A stretch of 64,000 bases of DNA, taken from the NCBI GenBank assembly GCA_031761405.1, contig JASEVX010000003.1, positions 18,376,489-18,440,488 on the forward strand. Reading direction: 5' to 3'. The translations under genes were made by a program, and so were the position numbers. This DNA is from Serripes groenlandicus (taxonomy: Eukaryota; Mollusca; Bivalvia; Cardiida; Cardiidae). The notes under the pieces are model-generated. The model worked only from the letters and a program-made list of their open reading frames with translations. It ran no database searches and was not told the DNA's origin. This document shows, in pieces, positions 32,031-44,214 of this stretch (the stretch's first letter is position 1; the number at the start of each line of letters is the position of its first letter).

Positions 32031-34080
32031 TCACGGACTTGTTAGCAAAGTTACCTAACCAGGACAGTTCATTGTACCGGAGGAATATAATTATCCAAAA
32101 ACATGTTTATATTATCCTTAAAACCAACAACTTTATATTTACTAAAGCGTTAATGGTTTTCAACTAATCGAACAACTGTATTAAAGTAGTAATATCAAAT
32201 GTGAGTTTGCGACTAGGCATGTGAAGTCACTGATAATCATGCGAATATTGTACGATAGTCTTCTGATCAAAAGTTGTATTTGATTAATTGACATTATATT
32301 TGAAATGTAACAACAACATTGTTCGGTTAGTCTGTTTATAATCATTGAAATACTTTCAGCAAGCATCGGTTGTATATGGCCGTGCGTTGATCGCAAGCAT
32401 ATTGTGGCTAGCGTTTAAAGTCTGAAAGGGTTTGAACTAGTTGTCTTTGACATGCTATCAGTGATCGCAGACCATTGAAGTCGGTTGGAGGTATTCGATG
32501 TTACAAGTGAAACCATGTGTCGACCAAACAGGCATCAACCAGGCTTTAACTTGTCTTATTACGGCCAGCGTTTTAAAATATAGGAAACAATTGCCCGAGC
32601 TTTGTGATTCTTTCTCGATTTTTGTATATGTTTTTTTGGTCGCACCAAGAGTGAAAGGTAAAGCGGTTGTAAACTTGAGGGCACAATGACTTACTTGGAC
32701 TTTTATTTCTATGTTTACAACAAAAAACGCCTGGATCAATGACAAGAATGTAGACGATATACCATAACATCAACGAATATTGACGGTGGGTTAAGAAAAG
32801 AGGGGACGGAAGGGGATCCATCATGTTTGACCAATGAGTGCTGCTCTTGAAGACCAGATGAGAGTTTTAATACCTAGAGAACATAGCTCCTGTGTAGAAT
32901 ACTCTTGTTTAGATAGGAGCGAAGTAAGCACACATGTACGTAAACTAAGGAATACGGTTTTAGCGCTAGCTTTTTCTTACCTTGCTCCAGGCACCGTCAA
33001 GATTTTCTAATTGTTAACCTTATCTAGCTCGTTAAAACATGCACCTGCGGTGTAATGTCCGACTGATGTATCTAACTTGTATGATCGTGCTTACAAGGCC
33101 TTCATGTAAAAAACGCCCCAGTTACTATTACTACTTAACAAATTGTACTTCTATTGTTATAACTAACACTCCTGCTATTACTTCAACTTCTTTTACTTAG
33201 ATCAGAACAAAATTAAGACAACTAAACCACTTAAGTAAACCCGTACTAAAACAAAATACTTCTGCAAGAAAAAAAATGTAATTAGCACGACCAAATCTTT
33301 TCCCCAGAATGCTTCTGAATCAACATTTGGCATGTGAAATAACAGAGGAAATTAACTATGGGGAGGAAAACTAGTAAGTGCATGCCGGAACTATGGATAA
33401 AGCAACGTTTTCAACTTCCCGATGTATTTTTTCTTACTTTGATGCCGCAGTTTACAATTATCCTGAATAACAACTGTTGAAAGAGTCCGTGGAACATAAT
33501 CGGAAGACACTGAAGTTGTTTGTAACATAGGTGATGATACTGTGTGATGTGGGAAATGGATTATATACTTGTCGCCGTCTTATTGGTGGCTACCTTTTTA
33601 TGAGGTCAAGCACAGTTTTCAGCGTCTGCACTAGCAGACATAAGTCGAGGAAGCTAATGAGGCGTTCTTTGACGCTGGCAGATTGATACATGAAGGAAGA
33701 ACGATCGCCGACAGCTGTGCAAATACTTTAAAAATAACGTAAGGTTGCCGAACGGTTTGCAACCATTTGTCGATCAATCGTTGATTGATAATGGTTTTCC
33801 TCCTGTTGTTGATCACCAGACGTACATTTGCAAGAGTTTGCAGACCAAACTGGTTGTAATACTGATTTTGAGTCCTATTTTCACTTGCATGATCGAAGAT
33901 TTTCAGTTCGAGCTGCGACACCTTGGTCGGTAATGACGGGGGCTCTCAACCAAGTGTCGTGAGCTCGAAACAAGGCTTGGTCATTCGGTCTTTCCGATGA
34001 TTGAAGAAAAATATTGAATTAACGTCATTCGTCTTCCTCCAAAAGGCTAAAATAAAGTATATGTGGGAATGTAGTCAGTG
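32031..34080. other. No gene recognised
   Basis: About 2 kb of mixed sequence. Short frames near 32458-32824 and 33631-33933 overlap one another on both strands and carry no motif, so none is called. Confidence 0.4.
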
Positions 34081-34139
34081 GCCGACAGAGTGGACCCCTC
34101 TCTCGATTTAGCGTCTATTGTTCGAGATAGATGTATTCG

Positions 34140-34790
34140 GACGCCCATTAATGCATGCCAGGTGCAGACGCTCGAAACTGACATCGTGTTGCATAATATC
34201 CCGATGAGTCGACTTCGGGCAGCCGGTTGCTATGTCAAGCCGGAGTTGGGATTTCCCGACAAAGTCCCGATTTTGCACCCTTCCTGTTCGAGTTAAATAG
34301 TTTAAACTGGCAACCTGCCAAGGGTCAATTGGAAGTGCTATTCTCTGGTTCTGAGTCCAGCCGGATTTATTGCAGCTGGCTGCCATGTGCAGCTGAAGTT
34401 GGGATTATGGACAAGTCTACAGCCCAGATCCGGCTGTATATTGCTCGAGTTACAGACTTTAAAAACTGGCTTCGAGTTGCACTAGGTGGCGTCCAGCCGG
34501 ATTTATGGCAGCCGGCCTGCAACACTCGTTGGGCCGACATAGTAATATTGATGCATGCCAGGTGTGAACGATGAAACGACTTCGTGTTGCACTAGGTCCC
34601 CAATTCGCCGACTTGAGGCAGCCGGCAGCTATGCAAAGCCGGAGTTGGAATTTACAGACACAGTCCCGACTTTGCACCCGTCCTGTTCGAGTTCGAGAGT
34701 TTAACTGGCAACCTGACATGTGTCAATTGGAAAATGCCAGTCTCTGGCTCTGAGTCGCACATAGCTTCGTCCAGCCGGATTCATTGGATG
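34140..34790 (+). repeat. GC-rich 401-bp tandem duplication with internal subrepeats
   Basis: TGCATGCCAGGTG (34151/34552), CGGAGTTGG (34240/34641) and CCTGTTCGAGTT (34284/34684) recur at about 400-bp spacing. Within a unit, CCAGCCGGATT and GCAGCCGGC words recur at shorter intervals. The second unit is incomplete. Overlapping frames on both strands are by-products. Confidence 0.75.
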
Positions 34791-34852
34791 GGAGTCACTC
34801 TGTCGATCCAACTCTGTTTATCTTTCCCCCTCCCTCTCTTTTCCTCTATGTG

Positions 34853-34912
34853 ACCCTCTCTCTCTCTCTCTCTCCCTCTCTCTCTCTCTCTCCCTCCCAC
34901 CCTCTCTCTTCG

Positions 34913-34991
<79 letters not shown>

Positions 34992-35042
34992 GTCTGTCTC
35001 TCTCTTGCTCTCTCTGTCTCTCTCTCGCTCGCTATTTGTGTG
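34853..35042. repeat. (CT)n microsatellite bordering the gap
   Basis: Long CTCTCT tract with CTTT, CCCT and CTGT interruptions, running into the Ns. Confidence 0.95.
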
Positions 35043-35242
35043 NNNNNNNNNNNNNNNNNNNNNNNNNNNNNNNNNNNNNNNNNNNNNNNNNNNNNNNNNN
35101 NNNNNNNNNNNNNNNNNNNNNNNNNNNNNNNNNNNNNNNNNNNNNNNNNNNNNNNNNNNNNNNNNNNNNNNNNNNNNNNNNNNNNNNNNNNNNNNNNNNN
35201 NNNNNNNNNNNNNNNNNNNNNNNNNNNNNNNNNNNNNNNNNN
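35043..35242. other. Assembly gap of 200 N
   Basis: Exactly 200 unknown bases, a round number suggesting a placeholder of unknown true size between two repetitive sequences. Confidence 0.98.
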
Positions 35243-35985
35243 AAAACTAGATTAACGATCGATATAACTAGGTTTTTCGAACGTAAAACCAGGTTTATCG
35301 AATACTAACTTATATTTTCGAGCGAAAACATAGGATAACGGGCGTAAACCATAGTTTACGCTCGTGAACCCATGTTCACGCTCGATACACTAGGTTTCTC
35401 GATTGAACTAAGAATTTCGGGTCGTTATCCTAAGTTCACGAGCGTGAAGCCTATGGTTTACGGGCTGTGAATCTGGGTTCATGAGCGGTGAAACCATAGT
35501 TTACGAACGTGAACCTAGGGTTCACGGTCGTAAAGATAGGTTCACGTTCGTAAACACTATGGGTTCTCGCTCGTAAACATAGGTTCACGTTCGTCAAACC
35601 TAGGTGTTCACGCCCGAAATTCATAGTTGATTTGATAATCCTAGTTTATCGAACCGTAAACCATGGTTTACGTTTGATAAACTAGGGTTTCTCGATTGAT
35701 CTACGAATTTCGGTCGTTATCCTATGTTTACGTGCGTGAACCGGGGTTCACGAGCGTGAACCTATGTTTACGAGCGTGTGAACCATAGTTGACGAACGTG
35801 AACTTATGTTTACGACCGTGAACTTGGGTTTATGAGCGTGAAACCTACGTTTACAGAGCGTGCACTATGGTTTACGACGTTATCCCTATGTTTTCGCTCG
35901 AAAGTATAGGTATAACATGCTTTTCGTTCGAAAAACTAGTTTATTGATCGTTAATCCTAGTTTTTCGACCGTAAACCTAGGTTCG
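35243..35985. repeat. Array of about 20-bp palindromic units
   Basis: Degenerate units of the type ACGAGCGTGAACCTATGTTT, in which each half is a near mirror of the other. Perfect palindromes such as CGTAAACCATGGTTTACG (about 35659) occur. Spacer words are CGAGCG, CGAACG, CGACCG or CGCTCG. Roughly 35 units. Single-base differences are frequent. Confidence 0.8.
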
Positions 35986-35989
35986 ACGT

Positions 35990-37110
35990 AATTATTGGAC
36001 AATTGGCTGGCCATAGACATCCGTCCATTATCTCCCTTTAAAACTCTCTACATCTAGCTAGGTCCTATCATGGTTTCTTTGCACTGGATGGTTGCACTTA
36101 TAATTGCATTTTCTTGGCCAAACTGTTATTAGATTGAAACAGTAATTTCACATTTGTTTTCTTTAGAACACTGCTATGTAAATTTTCTCTTTGAATCATC
36201 ACTTTAATTTACACATTTATGATTAATGTGTACAGAGTAATTGCAATATCTCAATTGCGAAATAGCGATAAAGACATAGGATTCCAAATAAAAGGACCCT
36301 ACCACTATTTGGTCCTTCCTTGGTCTTTCATCTGACAAGGGAGATAATAATATTATCACTAATGTCCTAGATTCTGGCGAGCTGTTATCTTTAGTGAGAA
36401 TAAATATACACATGCACCAGGCATTAAACCTGTTCAAGCAAAAGTACTTAATCCTAGACCATGATGCGATGATTTGATGGTGCAAATAATGTTTAAAACT
36501 TCATAGAATGTGTTTTTATAGCGACGACGATAACCCGCAAAGTCATGTCCGCGAAATCTGATGTCAATTATATTTCTTTTGCAATGAAAACTGTGATCAT
36601 GATCTGGAACACTTTTAAAAAAAGAAAACAAAAACATTAACTTATTTGACGTGGCTTACTTATAAAGATTTTGCCTCTTTAAACGATCCAATGCCTCGAT
36701 AAACCTCAATCATTCAAAAGTTGTCTTGCACTACATACCTGTATTTTCCTCACTTCCGCCAAGTTCCCACGTGATAAAATGTTAAATAAGTTTATTTCAA
36801 TCGTAATTTAACAAAGGCATACATACTCTTTTTATATGGTATTTATATCCATGCATTAGCATAATTTGTGCAAATATACGTGTTTTAAAGACAAATTTAA
36901 AATACATACTTCATATTGTTGTTGTAATTTCAAGGCAGGCAATCGAATCATAGTGAAATAGGGTTAGACAACTCTATTATATATCGGCCCGCCAGAGGTC
37001 CACTATGTCGAAATAAAAAATCTCAATTCGCGATTATATTTTGTTCTAATGGTATGATAATTAAAATGGTGCACTATAACTGACCTGTAAGCTTTCAAAT
37101 AGGTTTCTGG
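35990..37110. other. No gene recognised
   Basis: AT-rich DNA. Two overlapping minus-strand frames near 36204-36637 lack any motif. Confidence 0.45.
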
Positions 37111-37119
37111 GAGAGGGCT

Positions 37120-37882
37120 AGAACAAAAAACGGGCCCATAGCGCGACGGTTGACGGGCCGTTATGCCGCGATGCCCATTTATTGCCGCCAGCGAGCTCGA
37201 TGTTGCGTGTGCTGATTGGGCAAAAACGGGCCCATAGCGTGACCGTTGACGGGGCAGTTATGCCGCGATGCCCATTATTGCGCGCCAGCGAGCCGATTTG
37301 CGTGTGCTGATTGGGAAAAAAACGGCGCCTCACTAGCGAGACCGTTGACGTGGCCGTTATGCCGCGATGCCCATTTATGCCGCCAGCGAGCGATTTGCTT
37401 GTGCTGATTGGGGCAAAAACGGGCCCATAGCGGACCGTTGACGGGCAGTTATGCCGCGATGCCCATTTATTGCCGCCAGCGAGCCGATTTGCGTGTGCTG
37501 ATTGGGCAAAAACGGGCCCATAGCGGACCGTTGATGGGCCGTTATGCCGCGATGCCCATGTATTGCCGCCAGCGAGCCGATTTGAGCGTGTGCTGATTGG
37601 GGCAAAAACGGGCTCATAGCGGACCGTTGATGGGCCGTTATGCCGCGATGCCCATGTATTGCCGCAGCGAGCCGATTTGCGTGTGCTGATTGGGCAAAAA
37701 CGGGCCCATAGCGGGACCGTTGACGGGCAGTCTATGCCGCGATGCCCATTGATTGCCGCCAGCGAGCCGATTTGCGTGTGCTGATTGGGCAAAACGGGCC
37801 CATAGCGGACCGTTGATGGGCCGTTATGCCGCGATGCCCATTTATTGCCGCCAGCGGGCCGATTTGCGTGTGCTGATTGGGA
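37120..37882 (-). repeat. GC-rich tandem array, unit about 92-98 bp
   Basis: Eight units marked by GCCGCGATGCCCATTTATTG at about 37164, 37262, 37361, 37453, 37545, 37641, 37737 and 37829, each with ACGGGCCCATAGCGGACCG and GCCGATTTGCGTGTGCTG. Units differ mainly by 1-3 base indels. Frames of up to 224 codons on the minus strand are array-driven and shift with the indels. Confidence 0.92.
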
Positions 37883-38965
37883 TGTGTTTTCAACTTTTTA
37901 CAGTAATTATACTGCTCATTTCTAGAGATCTTCAAGATGCTTTTCGGTCGTCTTCTGCATATTTTGTTTCTATGCTGGAATGTGTGAAAGTGAACAATCT
38001 AGATCTTGATCAGCATTATACTTTGCAGGCTGATCCGGATCTAATTGACAATATAAACTCAGAAATCCTTGACTTGAGAAATCAAAATAAACAGTTTTCA
38101 AACATTTAAATCTTTTATGGTAAAATTGTTCAAAAATAGAGCCTATATTGCCTAAATCGGGGACTACAAAAACTTATAATAAAGGAAACATTTGAACATT
38201 TTTAAAAATGATATACATCCCATAAAGATACAAAACATTTATTTCTAATGAGATCCTGTGTATCCGAATTTCGCAAATACAATTTTAATCTATCCGAAAG
38301 CTATACTACTCGATAACTAGATAATTTTCTTCCAAACAGAACAAAGCATCATAAAATGAAAACATGGAATCAAATTATGACCTTATTTACTAAGATACAT
38401 GAATTATTATCCCGATGGTGAACAAAATAGTAAATTTAGATATTACCTGATAGTCCATTGGGTTCCGCCATTATTTGGTTTGTGCCTGACCCCTTTACAT
38501 AGTAATAAGGGGAAGGAACTCCAGACTATCATGGGTATTTGAAAAAAAAATACGAATACGACTCACGTGGCGCACTTGTATTTGTAAACTAATATGTTAA
38601 TAGGCAAGGTCGTGTGAAAGCAAGGACAATTAATTAAGCAATGTCAGTCCCACAACAAGAAACAAATAAATAGGCAAATTGTAGAACATTACAAACAGAA
38701 TTTGAAAAAGCATATATTGAAGAAAAAAAAACTTATCATTCATTTAAGTTTAATTGTACATATCTGTTTTAGTAGTTTTTATTAGGTCAGGATTGTAACA
38801 GACTAAGATTTCCAAGGATACTTTCAATGGTACTGTCAGTTCACCTTACATTTTCCCCTGGCTTTCTAGAATACTAAAATACTCCACACAAAAATCTTCC
38901 AAGGCAAATGGCTTACTTTGCATGATCTGTCTGAATGTATAATCTTAAGACAATGTAAGATGAGA
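37883..38965. other. No gene recognised
   Basis: Starts with a short MITE-like remnant (TTTTCAACTTTTTACAGTAA at 37888, then GATGCTTTTCGGTCGTCTTC). A plus-strand frame to 38109 begins inside the preceding array. Nothing else is supported. Confidence 0.4.
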
Positions 38966-38969
38966 ACAC

Positions 38970-39053
38970 TATGCATACAGACTGAGAAAACTGTAATTTT
39001 TGACAAATATTTTTCAAAAGTCCCATTGTAATGATGTATGTTGGGAAAGGGTC
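38970..39053. mobile_element. TTAA-hairpin MITE, right terminal fragment
   Basis: TTTTTCAAAAGTCCCATTG then GTATGTTGGGAAAGGGTCAA. Confidence 0.4.
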
Positions 39054-39501
39054 AAGTTTAGCCCTTGCCTGATGTAAATTACTTGTCGGAATGGTGTAAT
39101 TGATCCAAAATGAACATTTCTAAAATGAACAATATGTTCCTATTCAACCAACAATTTCACTTTGAACACCTATCTCCTTTTCTGGTTTTTAATTTGTAAA
39201 ACATGAAACAGCATCAGGTGTATTTGTTAATAAGTACCAGACTTAGTGTTACAACTGATTATGCATACATGTATATGAAATATGTCCGTTTGAAAAAAAA
39301 ACGGATAGTGAAAGATCTGATCAGACCTTGAACATGTACAGATTCTCAGAGTTATCAATGTGTGAACTGTTCCTTTTTTTAAGTAAAATATTTTCACTAG
39401 AAGCTGGATAAAAATGTAATAACTGTTTAAGTAAGACAACTCCCCACAACATATTGTTTCATGTATAAATTGTTAAGTTTAGTTGCATTCTTTCAAAACA
39501 T

Positions 39502-39570
39502 GTACCTGCTGAGATTTGAACTCAGAACTCTTGTTAGACCAGGAGTTTTAACATTAAACTACAGTATAGG
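39502..39570 (-). repeat. tRNA-like sequence
   Basis: Minus strand has A-box-like TAGTTTAATGTTA and a perfect T-arm CTGAG-TTCAAAT-CTCAG. The anticodon stem is imperfect (TCCTG/CAAGA with a six-base loop), so a pseudogene or SINE head is likelier than a working tRNA. Confidence 0.5.
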
Positions 39571-40260
39571 TTCTTTACTTTGAACAGCAGTTCATGAAAA
39601 TATGTATAATTTTATTAACAGTAAAGTTTTTTTTTTTGTTACTCAATGAATGTATATCCTGCAGTTTAAAGTTCGACTATTTCTATTATATTGATATAAA
39701 GTTCACTATTTCTATTATATGGGATATATTACAATTATACACAGAAAAATGGATTTCACAATAAATTGCATAGAAAACAGATATATTTCTGTGTATTCTC
39801 AGGTATATCAAACGACAGAACACTTATGTGAGGTCACTGGTGACTTATAACTCACATAATTATGAACTGCCTTTAAGTTTTTTATAATATAGCCTTTCTG
39901 CTTTGAAAAATTGACGAGGTTTTCTTTATTTTTCAACTAAAATGTTTATACATATGTTATTTGAATATAAAAGTATTTTGAGTGTTTGTTGAATTTAAAA
40001 AAGAGATTGATCTCTTTATCTGCCGATTTCAATGTCAGTTTGTTTTTACCTTATCTTTAGTTTAATATAGTTCGTGTACATTGCCCTGTTCTCATAGACG
40101 GACCTAAATCGGGTGACCGTTAAAGCTTTTTTATTTTGCATTTGCTCTTCAATCTGGAGGGGTTCTATGACATCATTGGTTATTGTGCTGCCAAGTATGA
40201 AGATAGTGCTGTCAATAGATGTTGAATCTTTTGTAAATGTGGTTTGAATACATACATGCA
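39571..40260. other. No gene recognised
   Basis: AT-rich. TTTCTATTATAT is locally repeated at 39680 and 39708. No frame or RNA. Confidence 0.45.
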
Positions 40261-40284
40261 GAGTATTTAAAACAAGGGCACCGC

Positions 40285-40960
40285 AATAAATAGGCTTCTA
40301 CACCTTGCAATATACTAACTGTATACCAAGTTTGGTAAAGATCGATCGAAGGATGTTCAGTGTAGACTGGTCACAAGGTTGTTGATATGGGGAATAGTCA
40401 AAGTCCAATTTTGACCTTGACCTTTAAACCTTGAAAAATAATTAGGCTGCTAGACCTTGCCATATTCTAACTGTATACCCAGTTTGTTAAGATCGGTTGA
40501 AGGATGTTCAGTGTAGAGTGGTCACAAGGTTGTTGTATATTGGGAAAATAGTCAAAGTACAATTTTGACCTTGACATTTAACGTATAACCGTTGACAATA
40601 AATAGGCTTCTAGAGCCTGCCATATACTAACTGTATACCACGTTTGGTTAAGATCGGTCGAAGAATGTTCAGTGTAGAGTGGTCACAAGGTTGTTGTGAT
40701 ATGGGAAATAGTCAAAGTCCAATTTTGACCTTGACCTTTAACATTGAAAAATTTTAGGCTACTAGACCTTGCTATATTCTAACTGGTATACCAAGTTTGG
40801 TAAGGTCGGTTGAAGGAGGTTCAGTGTAGAGTGGTCTCAAGGTTGTTGATATGGAGAAATAGTCACAATGTCCAATTTTGACTTGACCTTTAACCGTATG
40901 ACCTTGAAAAATAAATTGGCTTCTAGATCTTGCCATATATATACTTAACTGTATATAGCA
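40285..40960 (+). repeat. Tandem repeat, unit about 157 bp, about 4.5 copies
   Basis: AACTGTATACCAAGTTTGGT, GATGTTCAGTGTAGAGTGGT, CACAAGGTTGTTGATATGG and CCAATTTTGACCTTGACCTT recur in order at about 155-160 bp. Copies differ by small indels. Family not named. Confidence 0.9.
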
Positions 40961-40961
40961 A

Positions 40962-41180
40962 AAAAAGTAATGCGTTTTACTGATAGCACTCATATGACAT
41001 CATTCCTTTAAAACAATGGACTCATTTGAGTTTTGATCAATACACAAATTTTGGATAAAAAAAAGATGAGAACTACCTAGAAATTCAGCCTGTTGAAAGA
41101 AAAGTATGTGTTTTACTGATAGTCCACATATGGACATGATTTCTTAAACACAACAGGACTCGTTTGAATTGCATGAAAGT
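40962..41180 (+). repeat. Two-copy degenerate repeat
   Basis: GTTTTACTGATAGCACTCAT with CATTCCTTTAAAACAATGGA is echoed at 41111 by GTTTTACTGATAGTCCACAT with ATTTCTTAAACACAACAGGA. Confidence 0.55.
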
Positions 41181-41519
41181 GTTTTCCTCTTGTTCAGTTG
41201 GAGGATATATGGCTTAAGACATTTACTATGTATACCCCAAAACCAGGTGTGAACTGATTCTGGTCATACTTTTCATGATTTGACAAAGACTAGGGTCATA
41301 GATAGACATATAACTGTTAAACTGTACAATGAGAATAAACAAAGTAAATTGAAGGCAAATAATTGAAATTGACTGTAGTTGTGTTTGTTTGCTACATTTA
41401 CTGCAATATAATACTGTTTATATAGATAAACGCCTTAAAGTCAATACAACTAGACAGGCGATGATATGATAGTTTAGCTATTTTCTTGAGTGGGGTTAAC
41501 ATTTGACAAGACGGCTTCA

Positions 41520-41645
41520 ACTAGATACAGACAAAAACGATACACACGATGTGACGAAGCATCGTGGAACGGAATACAGACAAAAACAATATACAAACCA
41601 TGTGACGTCACGCGATGTGACGAAAAGCATCGTGGAATGGCATAT
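41520..41645 (+). repeat. Two-copy direct repeat with a CRE-type palindrome
   Basis: ATACAGACAAAAACGATACA, CGATGTGACGAAGCATCGTG and GGAA occur twice. The second copy contains TGACGTCA at about 41604, which the first lacks. Confidence 0.65.
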
Positions 41646-41699
41646 AGCTATCACATACATTTTAGAAATGAAGTTATATATTTAAGCAAATTATTGATA

Positions 41700-42480
41700 T
41701 AATCAATATCTTACCTTGAAATGAAGCTATGTCGATACAGAAACAGAATTGTTCGTTCTTTTCAGTTAAAATAACATCCGAGGCCAGTGTAACGAACGAT
41801 AACTTCCGTTGAATATTTACAAGTCAGTTTTCAAGTGTTTTATTGCTTCTCTATATTGCCCAGATATAAAATCCCATGAAATAATGATGACAGGTACAAA
41901 AGAATAGTCGGCTTACCCTTCATAAAGTCCTTACAGTGAATGAAATCCATTTGTGACGAGTCAAACTAGCTTTTCCTACCATTTCTGTCGTTTTCCTTTT
42001 GTTATCTTATTTATTACTTGCATTACAATGAATTCACTTGCGTTGCAATGACGTCACATTTGGATGTGTGTTTACTTCGGTTGAGAAAATATCATTTTAA
42101 AAATAGAACACGAGTGCAATTACACGCAAATTATCACAAATCAGATTCCTTGTTTTCATTCCTTTATCGAGAAGGAATTTAATTATTTTTTCTCTCTAGG
42201 TCTTCAGTATTCTTGATTGGTCAAGAACATACGAATATTCGTGTTTAGTGTGTTTTTACCGGTTACGAAATTAATAGGTTACGATAATATGTCCGTCCAG
42301 TAAGACCGGAAGCAAAATGGCCGAAAAAAAAGTGCTATGGGGTTGAGATTTGATATGTGAAGAAAACAGTAAGATTGTACTGAATTCTCGTTGTTTTTAT
42401 CTCGTATGGTGTGTTTGTACGGCGTAACCTATAGGCGTGCTTTCGCTCGAGCCTTTGGCTCGAGCTTTCACACGTATAAC
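41700..42480. other. No gene recognised
   Basis: Mixed AT-rich sequence with no supported frame or repeat boundary. Confidence 0.45.
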
Positions 42481-42486
42481 AACAAA

Positions 42487-42700
42487 ACGCCTCGGTGGTG
42501 TAGCGGTTAAACCGATCGTTTCGAGAACAGGAAATCGAGACAAGGGTTCGGGTCATATAAATACTGGCATCCCTCCTTGACACTTATGGTTGCGAGATGT
42601 ACAGGTGCCAGGAAAAGGTTACCAGCAGTGCTGTGGTTATATATCCAGGAATCGTGGTGACATGATGGAAGACAACTATTACAACACATTAAAACACATT
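42487..42700 (+). mobile_element. tRNA-derived SINE-like sequence
   Basis: CGCCTCGGTGGTGTAGCGGT is A-box-like, and AAGGGTTCGGGTC about 35 bp later is B-box-like. The body downstream contains ACTTATGGTTGCGAGATGTA and TGCCAGGAAAAGGTTACCAG. No recognisable tail. The opposing short frames are chance. Confidence 0.5.
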
Positions 42701-43770
42701 TTTGTATGTAGCAATATTTATTGTTTTGTTCGCGGTTTCACAATATAGGTTATCAGCGCGTCTGCAATAATTCGGTTATCTCGAAAGAAGTGGTTGGGTG
42801 TCGCCACTTGATAAAATGCGCGTGATGTTCAAACTGGTACCCTGTTTGCCATCCTAGTGTGGTTTTTTGTTGGAAGGGGCCGGATATCAGTATAATACGG
42901 TGAAGGTGACATTGTACAATCAAGGACGTTGTTATTGCTTATAGCTATAGTGACTGCAATAAACCGGTTATCCACGCGCGTGTTCTAGTCCAGGCGAGTC
43001 CGCTTTTGAACGCAGGTTAAGTTAAGAAATTGTTAGATATTAAAACAGAGACGTGTCAAGCCTTCGTGTCTATTTCTGTATTGAGGAAGGAATCCTATCT
43101 TAAAGTAAGTCTTTCCTAAGAATTTCTAGCTTTTTTGGAGGACTTTAGATTCGCAGCACTATTACAAACTACACATATGTCAACCCCTGAATTAGTTGAT
43201 GACGCCTCCTCTTTTCTCTCAACATTGTTAAAATGAATAATGTCTATGACATGTAACGGGAATATTACTAACACTAGCATAATAGTATCATATACTAAAC
43301 ATTGGCTATTTTCTTTTGTTTAGTCAGACACTCCAGCATCACTACCATCATCATCATTGATACTATGTTATTGAATATTTCGTATTTACATGTCAACTAT
43401 ATCATGAATTTTCTTTTTTTTGTTTTGACCATATTGTTCAATAATTAAGCATGTATTAAAATACAGCCGGCGAGTATGCACTACTTTAGGAGATAGTCTT
43501 TATAAGCTTTAGTTTCTAATCCATTTATATATGATTTATGAAATGCTTATAGATCGCTAGTTTGCAACTTTTATTGATTAAAACAGTTAAAACTTACATT
43601 TAAAAAGAATCCATATCTGTTTGGAATAAATATACACCTTGATGACTCTATATCAAAGTACCACGATATATGTAATGGTTTATGCTTTTTTACACCACTG
43701 AGCTACAACGTAGAGGTTAAGCCGTTAAAATAGGATATACCTTCTGTGTGTATGACACTGTGGTTATAAG
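42701..43770. other. No gene recognised
   Basis: One tRNA-like half (GTAGCTCAGTGGTGTAAA on the minus strand near 43690) has no matching B box. Nothing else is supported. Confidence 0.4.
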
Positions 43771-43780
43771 ATCCGATATG

Positions 43781-43848
43781 ACTTTGATCGAACATTGGAA
43801 CTCGAGCTCCAAAGCCAAGGGCTCTACCATGTCGGCATTTTCTAGCAT
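43781..43848 (-). repeat. tRNA-like sequence
   Basis: Minus strand reads CCGACATGGTAGAGCCCTTG (A-box-like), then TTTGGAGCTCGAG and TGTTCGATCAAAG (B-box-like). Arms pair poorly. Confidence 0.4.
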
Positions 43849-44127
43849 AAGCATTTCACCTTCATATTGCAATTAAGGGCTTCCTTTGTTTAATTTATCA
43901 ATCTTATGGTTATGCATTTTTTTTCTACTTAACTATTAACAAGGACCTAAGAGGTGGGATGCTTTGTGGGAGATGATTTGTATGTATGCGTGGTGTTTTA
44001 CACCGCTTTAACAAATATATAAGTTATATCACGGCGCTTTGTCAATTGTGGGTAAGGTACCTTTACTATTAGTACATATATCCTGATACCAGCGATACAT
44101 TACCACCATTGGGTAAAGTAGTGTGTA

Positions 44128-44199
44128 TGAGCCGGCTGGGGATCAAACCTGCAAACTCCCGCAATCGAGGCAGACAGTCTACCATTAAAGCACCGAGGC
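44128..44199 (-). repeat. tRNA-like sequence adjoining the 61-bp array
   Basis: Minus strand GCCTCGGTGCTTTAATGGTA (A-box-like), an anticodon-type arm TCTGC-CTCGATT-GCGGG with wobble pairs, and GCAGGTTTGATCCCCAG (B-box-like). The acceptor does not pair. Confidence 0.5.
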
Positions 44200-44214
44200 A
44201 GTGATTTATGGAAA

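Noticed and set aside
34784..35308. 174-codon frame across the CT tract and gap
   Set aside because: It consists of microsatellite-encoded Leu/Ser and unknown residues from Ns.
37118..38109. Genes encoding GHRGITA-type repeat proteins
   Set aside because: Array-encoded; frames change with unit indels, and no independent coding evidence exists.
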